A DNA stretch of 64,000 bases from Paenibacillus sp. USDA918EY. GTDB lineage: Bacteria > Bacillota > Bacilli > Paenibacillales > Paenibacillaceae. Where the stretch lies: NCBI RefSeq assembly GCF_009870825.1, contig NZ_WTWY01000002.1, forward strand, positions 124,001-188,000, given 5' to 3'. Below are positions 26,419-34,608 of this stretch, one piece after another (positions within the stretch are counted from its first letter, which is position 1; each line of letters begins with the position of its first letter). The notes below the pieces were generated by a model. It was not told the origin of the DNA, did no database searches, and worked only from the letters and a program-made list of their open reading frames with translations. Both the position numbers and the translations under genes were made by a program.

Positions 26419-26562
26419 GACGTTCACCTCCTTTTTACGACGATTGGGTACGGGGCAAGTTAACGTTCAAGCAGTTTCCCAAAGGAATGTCTCCCTTCAA
26501 AAGTTCTTGGTGCATTTGTTAATTGCTTCCTGTAAACAGACTAACACAGCTTTTATCCGGCT

Positions 26563-26647
26563 TCACCGAATACGTGTTTAGGGTTCTCCACAATTGTCTT
26601 GCGGCTGGTTTTGCGGAGCCGGTTACGGTCGTTACGAGTGGCCGCAA
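26563..26647 (-). promoter_or_regulatory. RiPP operon promoter region with three ComA-like hexamers
   Basis: Plus-strand TTGCGG occurs at 26599-26604 and 26611-26616 and CCGCAA at 26642-26647. On the minus strand a possible promoter TAAACA (26580-26575), about 17 bp, GATAAA follows them, some 150 bp before the first precursor. The hexamer is the same as in the comX upstream array (6972-7010). The core promoter is weak, as expected for an activator-dependent one. This is the sequence basis for linking ComA to the cluster. The gap 26419-26747 holds nothing else but the divergent promoter. Confidence 0.5.
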
Positions 26648-26686
26648 GGGGCAAAAGAATTAGGATTTTTAGGTTTATGGGCAGGG

Positions 26687-26714
26687 TTTCAAGCTGAATA
26701 TCCTGGTCTATAAT
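26687..26714 (+). promoter_or_regulatory. SigA-type promoter of the 26748 gene
   Basis: TTTCAA (26687-26692), a 16-bp spacer and a perfect TATAAT (26709-26714) lie 34 bp before the GTG start. Confidence 0.6.
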
Positions 26715-26747
26715 GGTTACTGAACCAGTTGTTAGGGAGGGAAACAA

Positions 26748-27326
26748 GTGACAGAAAAGGCTTTATCGGGGGGATTATGGAACAAATCGAACTTTTTGAA
26801 CAAAAGGGTTTGCGGATTGTGGTTGATTTGGGTCGCTTTGGTGATTTTCGCCGGACTGATGGCGGGAGGAAAGCAGCTGATCATGATGCCCGTTTTTTCC
26901 TTCGGGTACGTCATCGGGATTTTCGGCATTCTGGCGAATAAATCGTTAAGCCGCAAATTGTCGTACGGAAGACCGACGAAAGGGCAAAACCGGATGCTTT
27001 TATTTTCGATCATCCTCATGTTTGTATTGATGGTGCTGATCGGCGGGCCGCATTTCGCGGATGAAAACTACCGGCGCATATGGCTTGGTGCGTTTCTTGC
27101 TATAGGCATTCATTTTATCCCAATGGCTTGGGTTCACGGTCCTTCGATGCTCGTGCTCGCCGTGCTGCTGATCGCGGATGCGCTGCTTGGCATGCTGGAT
27201 TCGAGCCTGAACTTCCGGCTGATTGCGTATATCGATATCGGCGTCAAGCTTCTGTTCGGCATGTACCTTCTATTGACCGGAAAACCGTTGAAAAAAGCGC
27301 AGACCGAAACGCCTTTAAGCCATTAA
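26748..27326 (+). CDS. Six-TM membrane protein of unknown function
   Basis: A 192-residue, very hydrophobic protein with six TM helices (for example LWLIWVALVIFAGLMAGG, FSIILMFVLMVLIGG, MLVLAVLLIADALLGM). GTG at 26748 is chosen because GGGAGG lies seven bases upstream. I know no motif in it. It is divergently transcribed from the RiPP operon across a 329-bp gap containing the ComA-like hexamers, so shared control is possible. A terminator follows at 27371. Confidence 0.75.
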   Translation: MTEKALSGGLWNKSNFLNKRVCGLWLIWVALVIFAGLMAGGKQLIMMPVFSFGYVIGIFGILANKSLSRKLSYGRPTKGQNRMLLFSIILMFVLMVLIGGPHFADENYRRIWLGAFLAIGIHFIPMAWVHGPSMLVLAVLLIADALLGMLDSSLNFRLIAYIDIGVKLLFGMYLLLTGKPLKKAQTETPLSH

Positions 27327-27370
27327 GCGATCCGCCACAGCTGTCGGAATCGATCGCCGCTAAAATAAAC

Positions 27371-27412
27371 AGGGATTCGACCTCCATATCGGAGGGCCCG
27401 AATCCCTTATTT
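27371..27412 (+). terminator. Rho-independent terminator after the 26748 gene
   Basis: AGGGATTCG pairs with CGAATCCCT around a loop containing CCTCC/GGAGG, followed by TATTTTG. Confidence 0.7.
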
Positions 27413-27599
27413 TGCGTGGAGCAGAATCATTCATTTTTGGCCGAAGAACAAAGCGAGACGCCTATGAAACGCGCCCCCTCTTCCAATCTATAGAAAAACA
27501 CGCTTAACATAGGAACATATGTTTGGTATAATTTGAAAACGAAGGAGATTTCGCGTTGCGGATTGGCTAATGAACTACAAGAAACGGGGTGGATTGGGC

Positions 27600-27911
27600 T
27601 TGACGACGATCATTCAAAAAATGAATCCGGAAACGGGTCTCTCCGAGTTAAGATGCCGGCTGCCCAAACAAATGAGACAAGCGGTAACGGATCTGATCGA
27701 GGCCGATTCCGGATCGGAGTATTTCTATAAGCTGCTAACGGATCACGCTCAGATTCAGCTTTTGCTGATCGAACATAACCCTCAAGAACATTATACGGAG
27801 TGCCACTGCTTTTCGACGGATATGGGCGACCCGGGGTATGCTTATGAAAGCCTTCCGCTTTTCAGCATCCGGATGTTTGCCGAAATGGCGGGCAGCCTTA
27901 ATCTTGCTTAG
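27600..27911 (+). CDS. Small hypothetical protein
   Basis: About 103 residues from a TTG at 27600 with GGGGTGG seven bases upstream; an in-frame ATG at 27570 would add ten residues but has no close ribosome site. The protein includes GLSELRCRLPKQMRQAVTDLIEAD and an acidic middle region. No family recognised. It converges with, and overlaps by 14 bp, the small gene at 27898-28068. Confidence 0.5.
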   Translation: MTTIIQKMNPETGLSELRCRLPKQMRQAVTDLIEADSGSEYFYKLLTDHAQIQLLLIEHNPQEHYTECHCFSTDMGDPGYAYESLPLFSIRMFAEMAGSLNLA

Positions 27912-28068
27912 ACTCTTGCAAGGACTTTACGCGGATATATTCTTCCTCGATCGTCTTGGAGAGGAGCTCGGTTGCGGTCATGTTCAATTTTTTAGCCGTG
28001 TCCGCCAGCATTTGTTTAATATAGACGGGAACGTCATAGTGAAATTTGACTTTGTTTCCGTAAGCCAT
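27898..28068 (-). CDS. Small ribbon-helix-helix-like protein
   Basis: A 56-residue protein starting MAYGNKVKFHYDVPVYIK. The beta strand (KVKFHYDVP) followed by two helices (IKQMLADTAKKLNM and ATELLSKTIEEEY) is the plan of Arc/CopG-type DNA-binding proteins. The C-terminal 40 residues of the neighbouring 124-residue protein follow the same pattern (LKLPYEFQP, IKEKLIEAAELQDMSATQLL), so the two appear related. It starts three bases after the neighbour's stop, on the same strand. Its role is unknown; a small regulator is the simplest guess. Confidence 0.65.
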   Translation of the reverse strand: MAYGNKVKFHYDVPVYIKQMLADTAKKLNMTATELLSKTIEEEYIRVKSLQESKQD

Positions 28069-28071
28069 CGT

Positions 28072-28446
28072 TCAGCCTTCCTTCCCGAACACGCTTTGGT
28101 GTTTTCTTTCAATCAGGCGAATCAGAAGCTGCGTTGCGGACATATCCTGCAGTTCCGCGGCTTCGATCAGCTTTTCTTTGATTTCGGGCTGGAATTCGTA
28201 AGGGAGCTTCAGCTTCGGCTCGCTTAAATGCCCGTTCATGCCCTTTTCGATCTCGATCGCGTCCCGAACCAGGTTTTCCAGGCTGTCCTGCGGCCCGGGC
28301 TGCCGTCCGTATTTGACCAATACCCGCAGCAGGTAGGCCCGCAATGCGGCCTGATCTTCATCGTCAATGTGAATCCGCATTTTTCCGTCCGGAAAATCGA
28401 TCCGGCAATCGATCGCGTATCCGAATAAGTTCAGCGTGTATTTCAT
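28072..28446 (-). CDS. Hypothetical protein with a C-terminal ribbon-helix-helix-like segment
   Basis: 124 residues. The N-terminal half (MKYTLNLFGYAIDCRIDFPDG, then IDDEDQAALRAYLLRVLVKYG) is unassigned. The C-terminal 45 residues (KLKLPYEFQPEIKEKLIEAA, MSATQLLIRLIERK) look like the small protein encoded immediately downstream. GGGGGATG lies just before the ATG at 28446, and a good promoter is 27 bp further up. The two genes form a two-gene operon. Confidence 0.65.
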   Translation of the reverse strand: MKYTLNLFGYAIDCRIDFPDGKMRIHIDDEDQAALRAYLLRVLVKYGRQPGPQDSLENLVRDAIEIEKGMNGHLSEPKLKLPYEFQPEIKEKLIEAAELQDMSATQLLIRLIERKHQSVFGKEG

Positions 28447-28472
28447 GCCACATCCCCCTTCTCACCGTTTTG

Positions 28473-28501
28473 ATTATAGTATGCTTTGTATCGTTACGCA
28501 A
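28473..28501 (-). promoter_or_regulatory. SigA-type promoter of the 28446/28068 pair
   Basis: On the minus strand TTGCGT (28501-28496), a 17-bp spacer containing GTAACGATAC, and a perfect TATAAT (28478-28473). The spacer motif resembles TAACGATAC at 30521-30529. Confidence 0.65.
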
Positions 28502-28534
28502 TATAAGCCGCTTCTAGCGAATCTATCATTCGCC

Positions 28535-28574
28535 AAAAGAGCAGCCCGTTATGGAAAACGGACTGCTCTCTTTT
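28535..28574 (-). terminator. Terminator of the DUF4127 gene
   Basis: AAAAGAGCAG pairs with CTGCTCTCTTTT around an inner CCCGTT/AACGG(A) stem; it can work in both directions. Confidence 0.7.
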
Positions 28575-28609
28575 GAAGATTTATGCTATATGAAAGGAGA
28601 ATAAGTGCT

Positions 28610-30310
28610 TCATGATTGCAACGTGACGCTTGGACGAAGGGTTATTTCAAAGGCGCGGCCCCAAATAAATCCCGGATTTTCGTAAGCCAACGCCGCTCCG
28701 TTGTATGTCGAACAAATCCAGCCGCCGGGACGTTTGATCTGCCGGATCGCCTGCGAGGCGCATGGCAGAAACGCTTTTCTTTGCGAAAGTGCTTCCGTGT
28801 TTGTCTGCATCCGGTCCCGAAGCAGCTTGACGATCGCCTCGTAATCCTCCGGCGAGTTAAACAAAAGCATGTTCTGGTCGGCATACGGAACGTTGGCAAA
28901 CAGGGTATGCGCCCTGGAATAGGTTCGCACTTCAGCAATCGTCAACTTTTTGTAACAGTAATCCTTCAGGAAACGTTTGAATAACAGCGATCCATGCGCG
29001 TCTACGGCGGTATCCAGGGCATGCGGGCGCCGTTCCGTCACCAGGAAGGCATGCCTGGAATGGGCCATGCCGAGCGCCATCCCGATTTTGTTCCCTGCCG
29101 TGTTCCAGCCGCTGTACCCCAACAGCAGCCCTGTCGACGTTTGATCCAGCAATGCTTGGGTGACGGTTTCATCTGCTGCGCCGCCGCCGACGAAGTCGAT
29201 GACGACGGTAAGCTGCCGCTTGCGCGCATTGGCTGCGGCATGGTCTGCAGCTTCCGCTGCCCGATCCGCCCCCGTCACGGCAACGATTTCCACGTCGCAA
29301 GGCCCGGAATCGACAAAACGTCCGCCGATCAGATTCACGTGATACCGGATATTATCATGCACGCTCATATACTCATAAGGATTGATGATTGTCGAACCGT
29401 CCGGCCCGAAATACCGAACGCCGTAACGCGGTTTGGAGCCGCACTGGTGCAAATGGCTTGCCATACGTCCCATCAACGAATAGCCGAGCCCGTCCGCATC
29501 CGGAAGAAGGATGACACGGTCCGGATTCTGGCCGTCCGAGCCGTTCAGGTGCCGATCCACGTAATCTTCCAGGAAGGCGATTTCGTTCGCCTGCACGCCT
29601 TGCGTATACGAGTCGTCGACGCCTACGGCAAGAAAATCGATCGCGCCGGTGCGGACCAGCTGGTCCAGTATATAGTAATTCGTTTTGAATTTATGGCGGC
29701 GGGCATTGTAATACTGCTCTTTGTCAAAATGGACCGGAGTGCCGAAATGGGTGCCGTCGGGCTTGATGTCGTATCCGTCCAAAATCGCTTCAAACTCCGA
29801 AGCTTCGACCCGCGGCTGCTGCGCAAACGCCCGCGCCTCGTCGTACGCGCTTTGCGTCAATCCTTCGACGAATACCGTCGTGGCAAGCCTCATAATCGTG
29901 TCGAGCACAAATACGGGCTTATGGGGACAGGTTTGCTTGATTTCCCGGATGACGTCCAGCAGCCCGGTGGTATCCGGATCATAGTTCGGATAGGCACCGC
30001 CGCCGTCGGCCCGGAAGCGCCTGCTGCCGATCAGCCCTCCGTAAGCCAGCATATCGGATGAGATAATGAATCCGTCCGCCGACCGGATATGGTCCCGGAT
30101 AAACTGCCGGATATGTCCGGTGTTTCCGAATACCGGCGCATACGTTCTAACGAGCGTGTTCCCTTCGGAATCGGCCTCGGTATCGAGCCGGTTTTTGACG
30201 TCGTCGGCATCCGGAATAATGACATGAATCCCGGCTGCTTTTGCCTGCGTAACAACATCATCGAGGTTGCATGGACGATCGTCGAGCGGCACATACAAAA
30301 CTTTTTTCAT
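28610..30310 (-). CDS. DUF4127-family protein
   Basis: 566 residues. The opening MKKVLYVPLDDRPCNLDDV is the hallmark of DUF4127, followed by DGFIISSDMLAYGGLIGSRR and FLAVGVDDSYTQGVQANEI. No catalytic role is established for the family that I know of; members often lie near carbohydrate-degrading genes, and here a sugar locus begins 4 kb away. I chose ATG at 30310 (AAGGAG eight bases upstream) over a frame start at 30337. No signal peptide is present, so it is probably cytoplasmic. Confidence 0.85.
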   Translation of the reverse strand: MKKVLYVPLDDRPCNLDDVVTQAKAAGIHVIIPDADDVKNRLDTEADSEGNTLVRTYAPVFGNTGHIRQFIRDHIRSADGFIISSDMLAYGGLIGSRRFRADGGGAYPNYDPDTTGLLDVIREIKQTCPHKPVFVLDTIMRLATTVFVEGLTQSAYDEARAFAQQPRVEASEFEAILDGYDIKPDGTHFGTPVHFDKEQYYNARRHKFKTNYYILDQLVRTGAIDFLAVGVDDSYTQGVQANEIAFLEDYVDRHLNGSDGQNPDRVILLPDADGLGYSLMGRMASHLHQCGSKPRYGVRYFGPDGSTIINPYEYMSVHDNIRYHVNLIGGRFVDSGPCDVEIVAVTGADRAAEAADHAAANARKRQLTVVIDFVGGGAADETVTQALLDQTSTGLLLGYSGWNTAGNKIGMALGMAHSRHAFLVTERRPHALDTAVDAHGSLLFKRFLKDYCYKKLTIAEVRTYSRAHTLFANVPYADQNMLLFNSPEDYEAIVKLLRDRMQTNTEALSQRKAFLPCASQAIRQIKRPGGWICSTYNGAALAYENPGFIWGRAFEITLRPSVTLQS

Positions 30311-30852
30311 AAATACATCTCCTTTTCGTTTCAACAATAATATATGACGTCACGTAACGCTATATGATCGATTAAAAAAATCAATCCTTTCCTGTATCGA
30401 TACATCGGCCATTCACGGGATTTACTTTCGGATATCCGGATATCCATGACGACTTCCCGCTAAACCGAAGGGAGCATCCTCGCGGGATTCCTTCGTTGAA
30501 AATAATGGTAACATGTTACGTAACGATACGCAATATTTTTTTGGTAAAATCTATCGATTATTTTTCTAAAGGTAGGCTCAATAGGCCAGCGTGCCTTTCC
30601 AGACCAATGGCGACGGCAAGTCATTTAAAGAAAATTTCCGGACCCGTCCGGAATCAAACTCATCAATATTGGTGTAAAAGCCTTAACGGCGGCTCCGACA
30701 GCTGCAAGCTTGTCCTAGTAGACGATTTCCCCGTATCATAAGCCCGTTTTCCCGAAAGATGGTCGTAAGTCTACCAAACGATAGTTATCCGTCCATGCCA
30801 AAATGAGAGTAGACCCGTATGCTGTAGACAAATCTACAGGAGGTGCATATCA
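30311..30852. other. 542-bp intergenic region with a palindrome; no convincing gene
   Basis: It separates two divergent genes. It contains the perfect palindrome GTTACGTAAC (30515-30524) followed by GATACGCAATAT, and CACGTAACG near 30353. An 81-residue frame at 30496-30741 has no ribosome site and odd composition and is not called. No riboswitch was recognised. Confidence 0.4.
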
Positions 30853-31692
30853 TTGCATTGTGCAGAAAAGCGCTGCAAAGGCAGAATCAAAACGGTTGTA
30901 CACCCCCATCATCGTTGCCATCACCATAAGAAAAAGAAACAAGTTATCGTTAAAAAAATAGTAAAAGTAAACTGTCCTCCTCCCGAAGTTAATGTGACGG
31001 CTCCCCAAGGGCCACAAGGGCCACAAGGACCTCAAGGACCTCAAGGACTTCCGGGGGCACAAGGGCTTCCGGGACCGCAAGGCATTCCAGGAGCGCAAGG
31101 GCTTCCAGGGGCGCAAGGTCCTCAAGGGCTTCCGGGGGCGCAAGGTCCTGAAGGACCTCAGGGACCTCAGGGACCCGCGGGACCACAAGGCATTCCCGGC
31201 CCCCAAGGACCCCAAGGACCTGCCGGACCTGCCGGAGGCATCGCTTCGTTCGCGTTTTTATGCAGCACCGTTGATCAAAACGTCGCAGCGGCCCCTACCC
31301 CCGGCGGACAGGGCGGTGCAGTCACCTTCAACGACTCGTTAATTCACGGAACGGCGGTTTCCTTCACTGCCCCTTCGACGCTCAACATTCTGGAGACCGG
31401 AACCTATAAAATCAGCTGGGAAGTGTTCCCGACTCCGGGAAACAACGCCTTCGGGCTGTTCTTTGATCCGGATGCCGCCGGACCGCTCCCCGCTACGCTC
31501 GTTCGATGCAGCAACTATGGCACCAACGCAGGAAACCAACCTTATCCGGGTCAGGTCGTTGCCCAGTTGACGGCTGGAGGCACCCTGACGCTGAACCGGA
31601 TCGATAACACGGGAAATTTGGTTCTCGAAAGCACAATTGGCGGCGGAACGCCTGTCGTAAGCGCCTCGATCGTGATTGAAAGATTGGCGTAG
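30853..31692 (+). CDS. BclA-like collagen-repeat spore-surface protein
   Basis: 279 residues. The N-terminal 50 residues are rich in Cys, His and Lys ([13 protein letters not shown], then [16 protein letters not shown]). About 25 uninterrupted Gly-X-Y triplets follow ([15 protein letters not shown]). The rest is a C-terminal domain of about 140 residues ([49 protein letters not shown]) with the beta-jelly-roll pattern of BclA-type exosporium proteins. TTG at 30853 is used because AGGAGGTG is seven bases upstream and no ATG is near. It probably forms trimers on the spore surface. The His/Lys-rich head differs from the usual BclA N-terminal anchor. Confidence 0.88.
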   Translation: MHCAEKRCKGRIKTVVHPHHRCHHHKKKKQVIVKKIVKVNCPPPEVNVTAPQGPQGPQGPQGPQGLPGAQGLPGPQGIPGAQGLPGAQGPQGLPGAQGPEGPQGPQGPAGPQGIPGPQGPQGPAGPAGGIASFAFLCSTVDQNVAAAPTPGGQGGAVTFNDSLIHGTAVSFTAPSTLNILETGTYKISWEVFPTPGNNAFGLFFDPDAAGPLPATLVRCSNYGTNAGNQPYPGQVVAQLTAGGTLTLNRIDNTGNLVLESTIGGGTPVVSASIVIERLA

Positions 31693-31796
31693 CCCTAAGT
31701 TTCATTTCAACGAATCTCAAATTGCGATTTCATAAAATATGAGATGTATCAGTATATGCACGGGAAGCCGCACCTTGACACTAAAGGAGTGGTTTC

Positions 31797-31922
31797 TTGG
31801 CTTTTGACGAATGTATATTTCATCTTTCGGTTCGGTTTTCTGCAGCGAGACGCAATCTGCACACTGAATCTCGCTTCTTTCAGATTGATTCTGGAATTTC
31901 CCGGCGCCGGCATGTAAGATAG
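31797..31922 (+). CDS. Possible small protein (41 residues)
   Basis: TTG at 31797 has AAAGGAGTGG six bases upstream and opens MAFDECIFHLSVRFSAARR. No homologue is known to me and the composition is not distinctive. It could equally be a chance frame in the 261-bp gap 31693-31953. Confidence 0.2.
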   Translation: MAFDECIFHLSVRFSAARRNLHTESRFFQIDSGISRRRHVR

Positions 31923-31953
31923 AAGCAAATCGTACAGAAATGAGGGAGCGGCC

Positions 31954-32640
31954 ATTCAAGCTTGGTTAAAAATGATCGCGGTCGTCGTGCTGACCGGCAT
32001 TTTAACGCGTTTTCTCCCGTTTTCGGCATTTTTCCGCAACGTGGACACCCTGATTCACGAGCTGTCGCATGCGCTGGTGACGCTCGCATTATCGGGCAGG
32101 GTCAATGTGATCCACTTGTACAGTAACCAGGGCGGAGTGACCCTCTCCACCTTTTCCAGCAACTGGATGGCGATTCCGATCTCGCTTGCCGGATATGTCG
32201 GTTCCGCGCTGTTTGCGGTGCTGCTGTTTTACCTTTATGCCAAACGAAATGAACGGGCCGGGCTGCTTACCGTCATGATTCTTGCCATTGTCGCGGCGGC
32301 ATTGTTCGTCCGCAACGGCTACGGGCTCCTCTGGTGCGTCGGCTTTGCCGTCTTAAGCGGGCTCGTGGCTTTCATGGCTCCGCCCTTACTGCAAAAAAGC
32401 TATTATTTGCTCATCGCTTTTATCTGCCTGGTCGAATCCGTTATCAGCCCGTTCGTCATTTTGGTCCTGTCGGTCACACGTCCCGCTTCCGCCGGAGATG
32501 CCGCCAACTTGGCCCAAGCGACGCATGTTCCGGCCGTCATCTGGTGTCTCGTCTTTATTGCGGTTACCCTATGGTGCGCCAAGCTGTCGACGTCGCTCTT
32601 GTTTAAACGGGGCTTCGGCTCCGGCGCGGCCAAGATCTGA
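31954..32640 (+). CDS. M50-family membrane metallopeptidase, probable ATT start
   Basis: The protein has the zinc motif HELSHAL (about residue 35, H-E-x-x-H) within TLIHELSHALVTLALSG and about six TM helices, as in PF13398-type M50 proteins. The first ATG (31972) is 23 bases from the only ribosome site. GAGGGAG (31942-31948) is five bases from an in-frame ATT at 31954, which adds IQAWLK before MIAVVVL, a normal-looking amphipathic start. I therefore favour the rare ATT start, giving 228 residues. The second catalytic Asp motif is not obvious. The role of the family is unclear. Confidence 0.75.
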   Translation: MQAWLKMIAVVVLTGILTRFLPFSAFFRNVDTLIHELSHALVTLALSGRVNVIHLYSNQGGVTLSTFSSNWMAIPISLAGYVGSALFAVLLFYLYAKRNERAGLLTVMILAIVAAALFVRNGYGLLWCVGFAVLSGLVAFMAPPLLQKSYYLLIAFICLVESVISPFVILVLSVTRPASAGDAANLAQATHVPAVIWCLVFIAVTLWCAKLSTSLLFKRGFGSGAAKI

Positions 32641-32661
32641 AAGTGGATATTCCATCATTGC

Positions 32662-32716
32662 AAAAAAACCGGAAATCCCTTCTCGCTTAGCGGGAATGGA
32701 GCCTTCCGGTTTTTTT
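32662..32716. terminator. Bidirectional terminator after the M50 gene
   Basis: AAAAAAACCGGAA (32662-32674) pairs with TTCCGGTTTTTTT (32704-32716). The remaining gap to mntH (about 290 bp) holds only the mntH promoter; no further gene is seen. Confidence 0.75.
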
Positions 32717-32910
32717 ATGTTTTGGCGGAAGACGAGCTGCTTCTCAGCTTCGCCTCCGACTTTTTCATTCAGACGAACGCCTTCCCCGAAAACGCCTTGA
32801 AGTCCCGCGGTACGCTGGGTTTTGCCGAATTCCGCTAACCGCGGCTTCTTCTACCGTCTCAAAACTTGTACTGAAACAATTAATTTATATAGATCAAATT
32901 ATATTTGCCA

Positions 32911-32939
32911 TTGACAAAAAAGTTTACCTGATGCAAAAT
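32911..32939 (+). promoter_or_regulatory. mntH promoter overlapped by a probable MntR operator
   Basis: TTGACA (32911-32916), 17 bp, CAAAAT (32934-32939). The stretch 32921-32939, AGTTTACCTGATGCAAAAT, matches the Bacillus MntR consensus (AGTTTCCTTAAGGCAAATT) at 14 of 19 positions by hand alignment. Manganese-bound MntR would block RNA polymerase here. Confidence 0.55.
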
Positions 32940-33006
32940 AGCGTTGTAAGAAGCAAAATGTCCGGATCATGAATAACTAATATTATGAATGATAGAAGGG
33001 ATGAAT

Positions 33007-34389
33007 ATGGAAAACTTAACTGCAGTCCAAAAAACAGCGAAACAAAAGCAGCATAACATGTTTACTTCCACCAACGGTTTGAGCCTTGCAGAAGTAAACA
33101 ATACCGTTTCGCTCCCGAAAAACGCGGGATTTTGGAAAAAACTCGCCGCTTATAGCGGCCCTGGCGCTTTGGTTGCCGTCGGTTATATGGATCCGGGAAA
33201 CTGGATCACTTCCATCCAAGGCGGGTCGCAATTCGGATATACACTGCTCAGCGTTATCCTGCTCTCAAGCCTCATCGCCATGCTGCTGCAAAGTATGTGC
33301 GCCAAGCTGGGCATCGTGACCGGAATGGATTTGGCCCAAGCAACGCGCCAAGCGACCAGCAAACCCGTTGCCGTCGTCTTATGGATTTTAACCGAGCTCG
33401 CCATCATGGCTACCGATATCGCCGAAGTCATCGGAGGCGCGGTAGCGCTGCAGCTGTTGTTCAAAATTCCGCTGCTGGTCGGCGTGCTGATTACAACGTT
33501 GGACGTACTGCTGCTTCTGCTGCTGGCGAAAGTCGGCTTCCGCAAAATCGAGGCCATCGTCGCGACGCTGATCGCAACGATTTTTATCGTATTTTTGTAC
33601 GAGGTGCTTTTGTCGAACCCTAGCATCGGGCCGCTGCTGCAAGGATTTATCCCAAGCCCGGAAATCGCGACCAACAACGGCATGCTGCTGATCGCGCTCG
33701 GGATCGTCGGGGCGACCGTCATGCCGCATAACCTGTATTTGCACTCGTCGATCGTCCAATCGCGGCAATTTGCACGGACGCCCGAAGGCAAAAAGGAAGC
33801 CGTCCGTTTTGCGACCATCGATTCCAACATCCAGCTGAGCATCGCGTTTGTGATCAACTGCCTGCTGCTGGTGCTGGGAGCGGCCATGTTTTTCGGTTCC
33901 ACCAGCGATTTGGGCCGGTTCACCGACTTGTACAACGCGCTTGCCGATAACGCAATCGTCGGCGCCATCGCCAGTCCGCTGCTCAGCACGCTGTTTGCCG
34001 TAGCGCTGCTGGCATCGGGCCAAAACTCGACCATAACGGGCACCTTGTCCGGCCAGATCGTTATGGAAGGTTTTATCCGAATGAAAATGCCTTCCTGGCT
34101 GCGCCGGATGATTACGCGGCTCCTCGCCGTCATTCCCGTCATCATCTGCGTCATCTTGTACGGCGGACGGGAAAATGCGGTGGAGCATCTGCTCCTTTAC
34201 ACGCAAGTATTTTTGAGCGTTCAACTTCCATTTGCCATCATTCCGCTGACCATTTTCACCAGCGACAAAAAAATGATGGGGGAATTCGCAAACCGGGCAT
34301 GGGTCAAATATTTGTCCTGGACCATCGCGATCATCCTGACGATCTTGAACGTGTTCTTGATCTACGGCACGTTTGCAGGCATCGAATGA
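33007..34389 (+). CDS. mntH: Nramp-family manganese/divalent metal transporter
   Basis: About 460 residues with 11 TM helices. The metal-binding motif DPGNW is in [16 protein letters not shown] (TM1), and the paired TM6 motif is in [14 protein letters not shown] (MPH). It imports Mn(II), and possibly Fe(II), with protons. I chose ATG at 33007 because GAAGGG lies six bases upstream; in-frame ATGs at 32989 and 33001 fit less well. The N-terminus (about 35 residues before TM1) is longer than in E. coli MntH, as usual in Bacilli. A probable MntR site covers its promoter. Confidence 0.94.
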   Translation: MENLTAVQKTAKQKQHNMFTSTNGLSLAEVNNTVSLPKNAGFWKKLAAYSGPGALVAVGYMDPGNWITSIQGGSQFGYTLLSVILLSSLIAMLLQSMCAKLGIVTGMDLAQATRQATSKPVAVVLWILTELAIMATDIAEVIGGAVALQLLFKIPLLVGVLITTLDVLLLLLLAKVGFRKIEAIVATLIATIFIVFLYEVLLSNPSIGPLLQGFIPSPEIATNNGMLLIALGIVGATVMPHNLYLHSSIVQSRQFARTPEGKKEAVRFATIDSNIQLSIAFVINCLLLVLGAAMFFGSTSDLGRFTDLYNALADNAIVGAIASPLLSTLFAVALLASGQNSTITGTLSGQIVMEGFIRMKMPSWLRRMITRLLAVIPVIICVILYGGRENAVEHLLLYTQVFLSVQLPFAIIPLTIFTSDKKMMGEFANRAWVKYLSWTIAIILTILNVFLIYGTFAGIE

Positions 34390-34411
34390 GCCGCTTTCGG
34401 CTCGAAAACGG

Positions 34412-34447
34412 CATCCGCCCCGGAAAAATCCGGGGCGGATGTTTTTG
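34412..34447 (+). terminator. Terminator of mntH
   Basis: CATCCGCCCCGGA and TCCGGGGCGGATG form a 13-bp perfect stem with an AAAA loop, followed by TTTTTG. Confidence 0.9.
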
Positions 34448-34608
34448 CGTTTATCATAGAGAGCTTGGGGTATATGAACGGCAGCCCCCTGTATATACTA
34501 TACCTACGTCATCGCCGAAAAAGGCCGCCGATTTCGCTGAGATCGTTTTTGCATTGAGCTTTTTCGTATGGCCAAGCGCTCTCTTAAGTTCCTTTTCACC
34601 CTGTGCGC

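Noticed and set aside
26018..26420. Short Arg/Ser/Gly-rich frames on both strands over the precursor genes
   Set aside because: They arise from the repeated Ser/Cys codons of the two precursors read in other frames.
28994..30061. 355-codon open frame on the plus strand
   Set aside because: Antisense to the DUF4127 gene; no recognisable motif.
30496..30741. 81-codon frame in the 30.3-30.85 kb gap
   Set aside because: No ribosome site, unusual residue mix and overlap with a palindromic regulatory stretch.
30600..30850. Possible riboswitch upstream of the collagen-like gene
   Set aside because: I looked for cyclic di-GMP, SAM, TPP and cobalamin conserved cores and saw none.
31010..31240. Regular short direct repeats resembling a CRISPR array
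   Set aside because: The 9-bp period is the Gly-X-Y triplet code of the collagen-like protein; there are no spacers.
32720..32860. Open minus-strand stretch that might be a gene relic
   Set aside because: About 45 codons without a start, ribosome site or recognisable motif.
33183..34224. Long minus-strand frames opposite mntH
   Set aside because: Mirror frames of a GC-rich transporter gene; Ser/Arg-rich and featureless.
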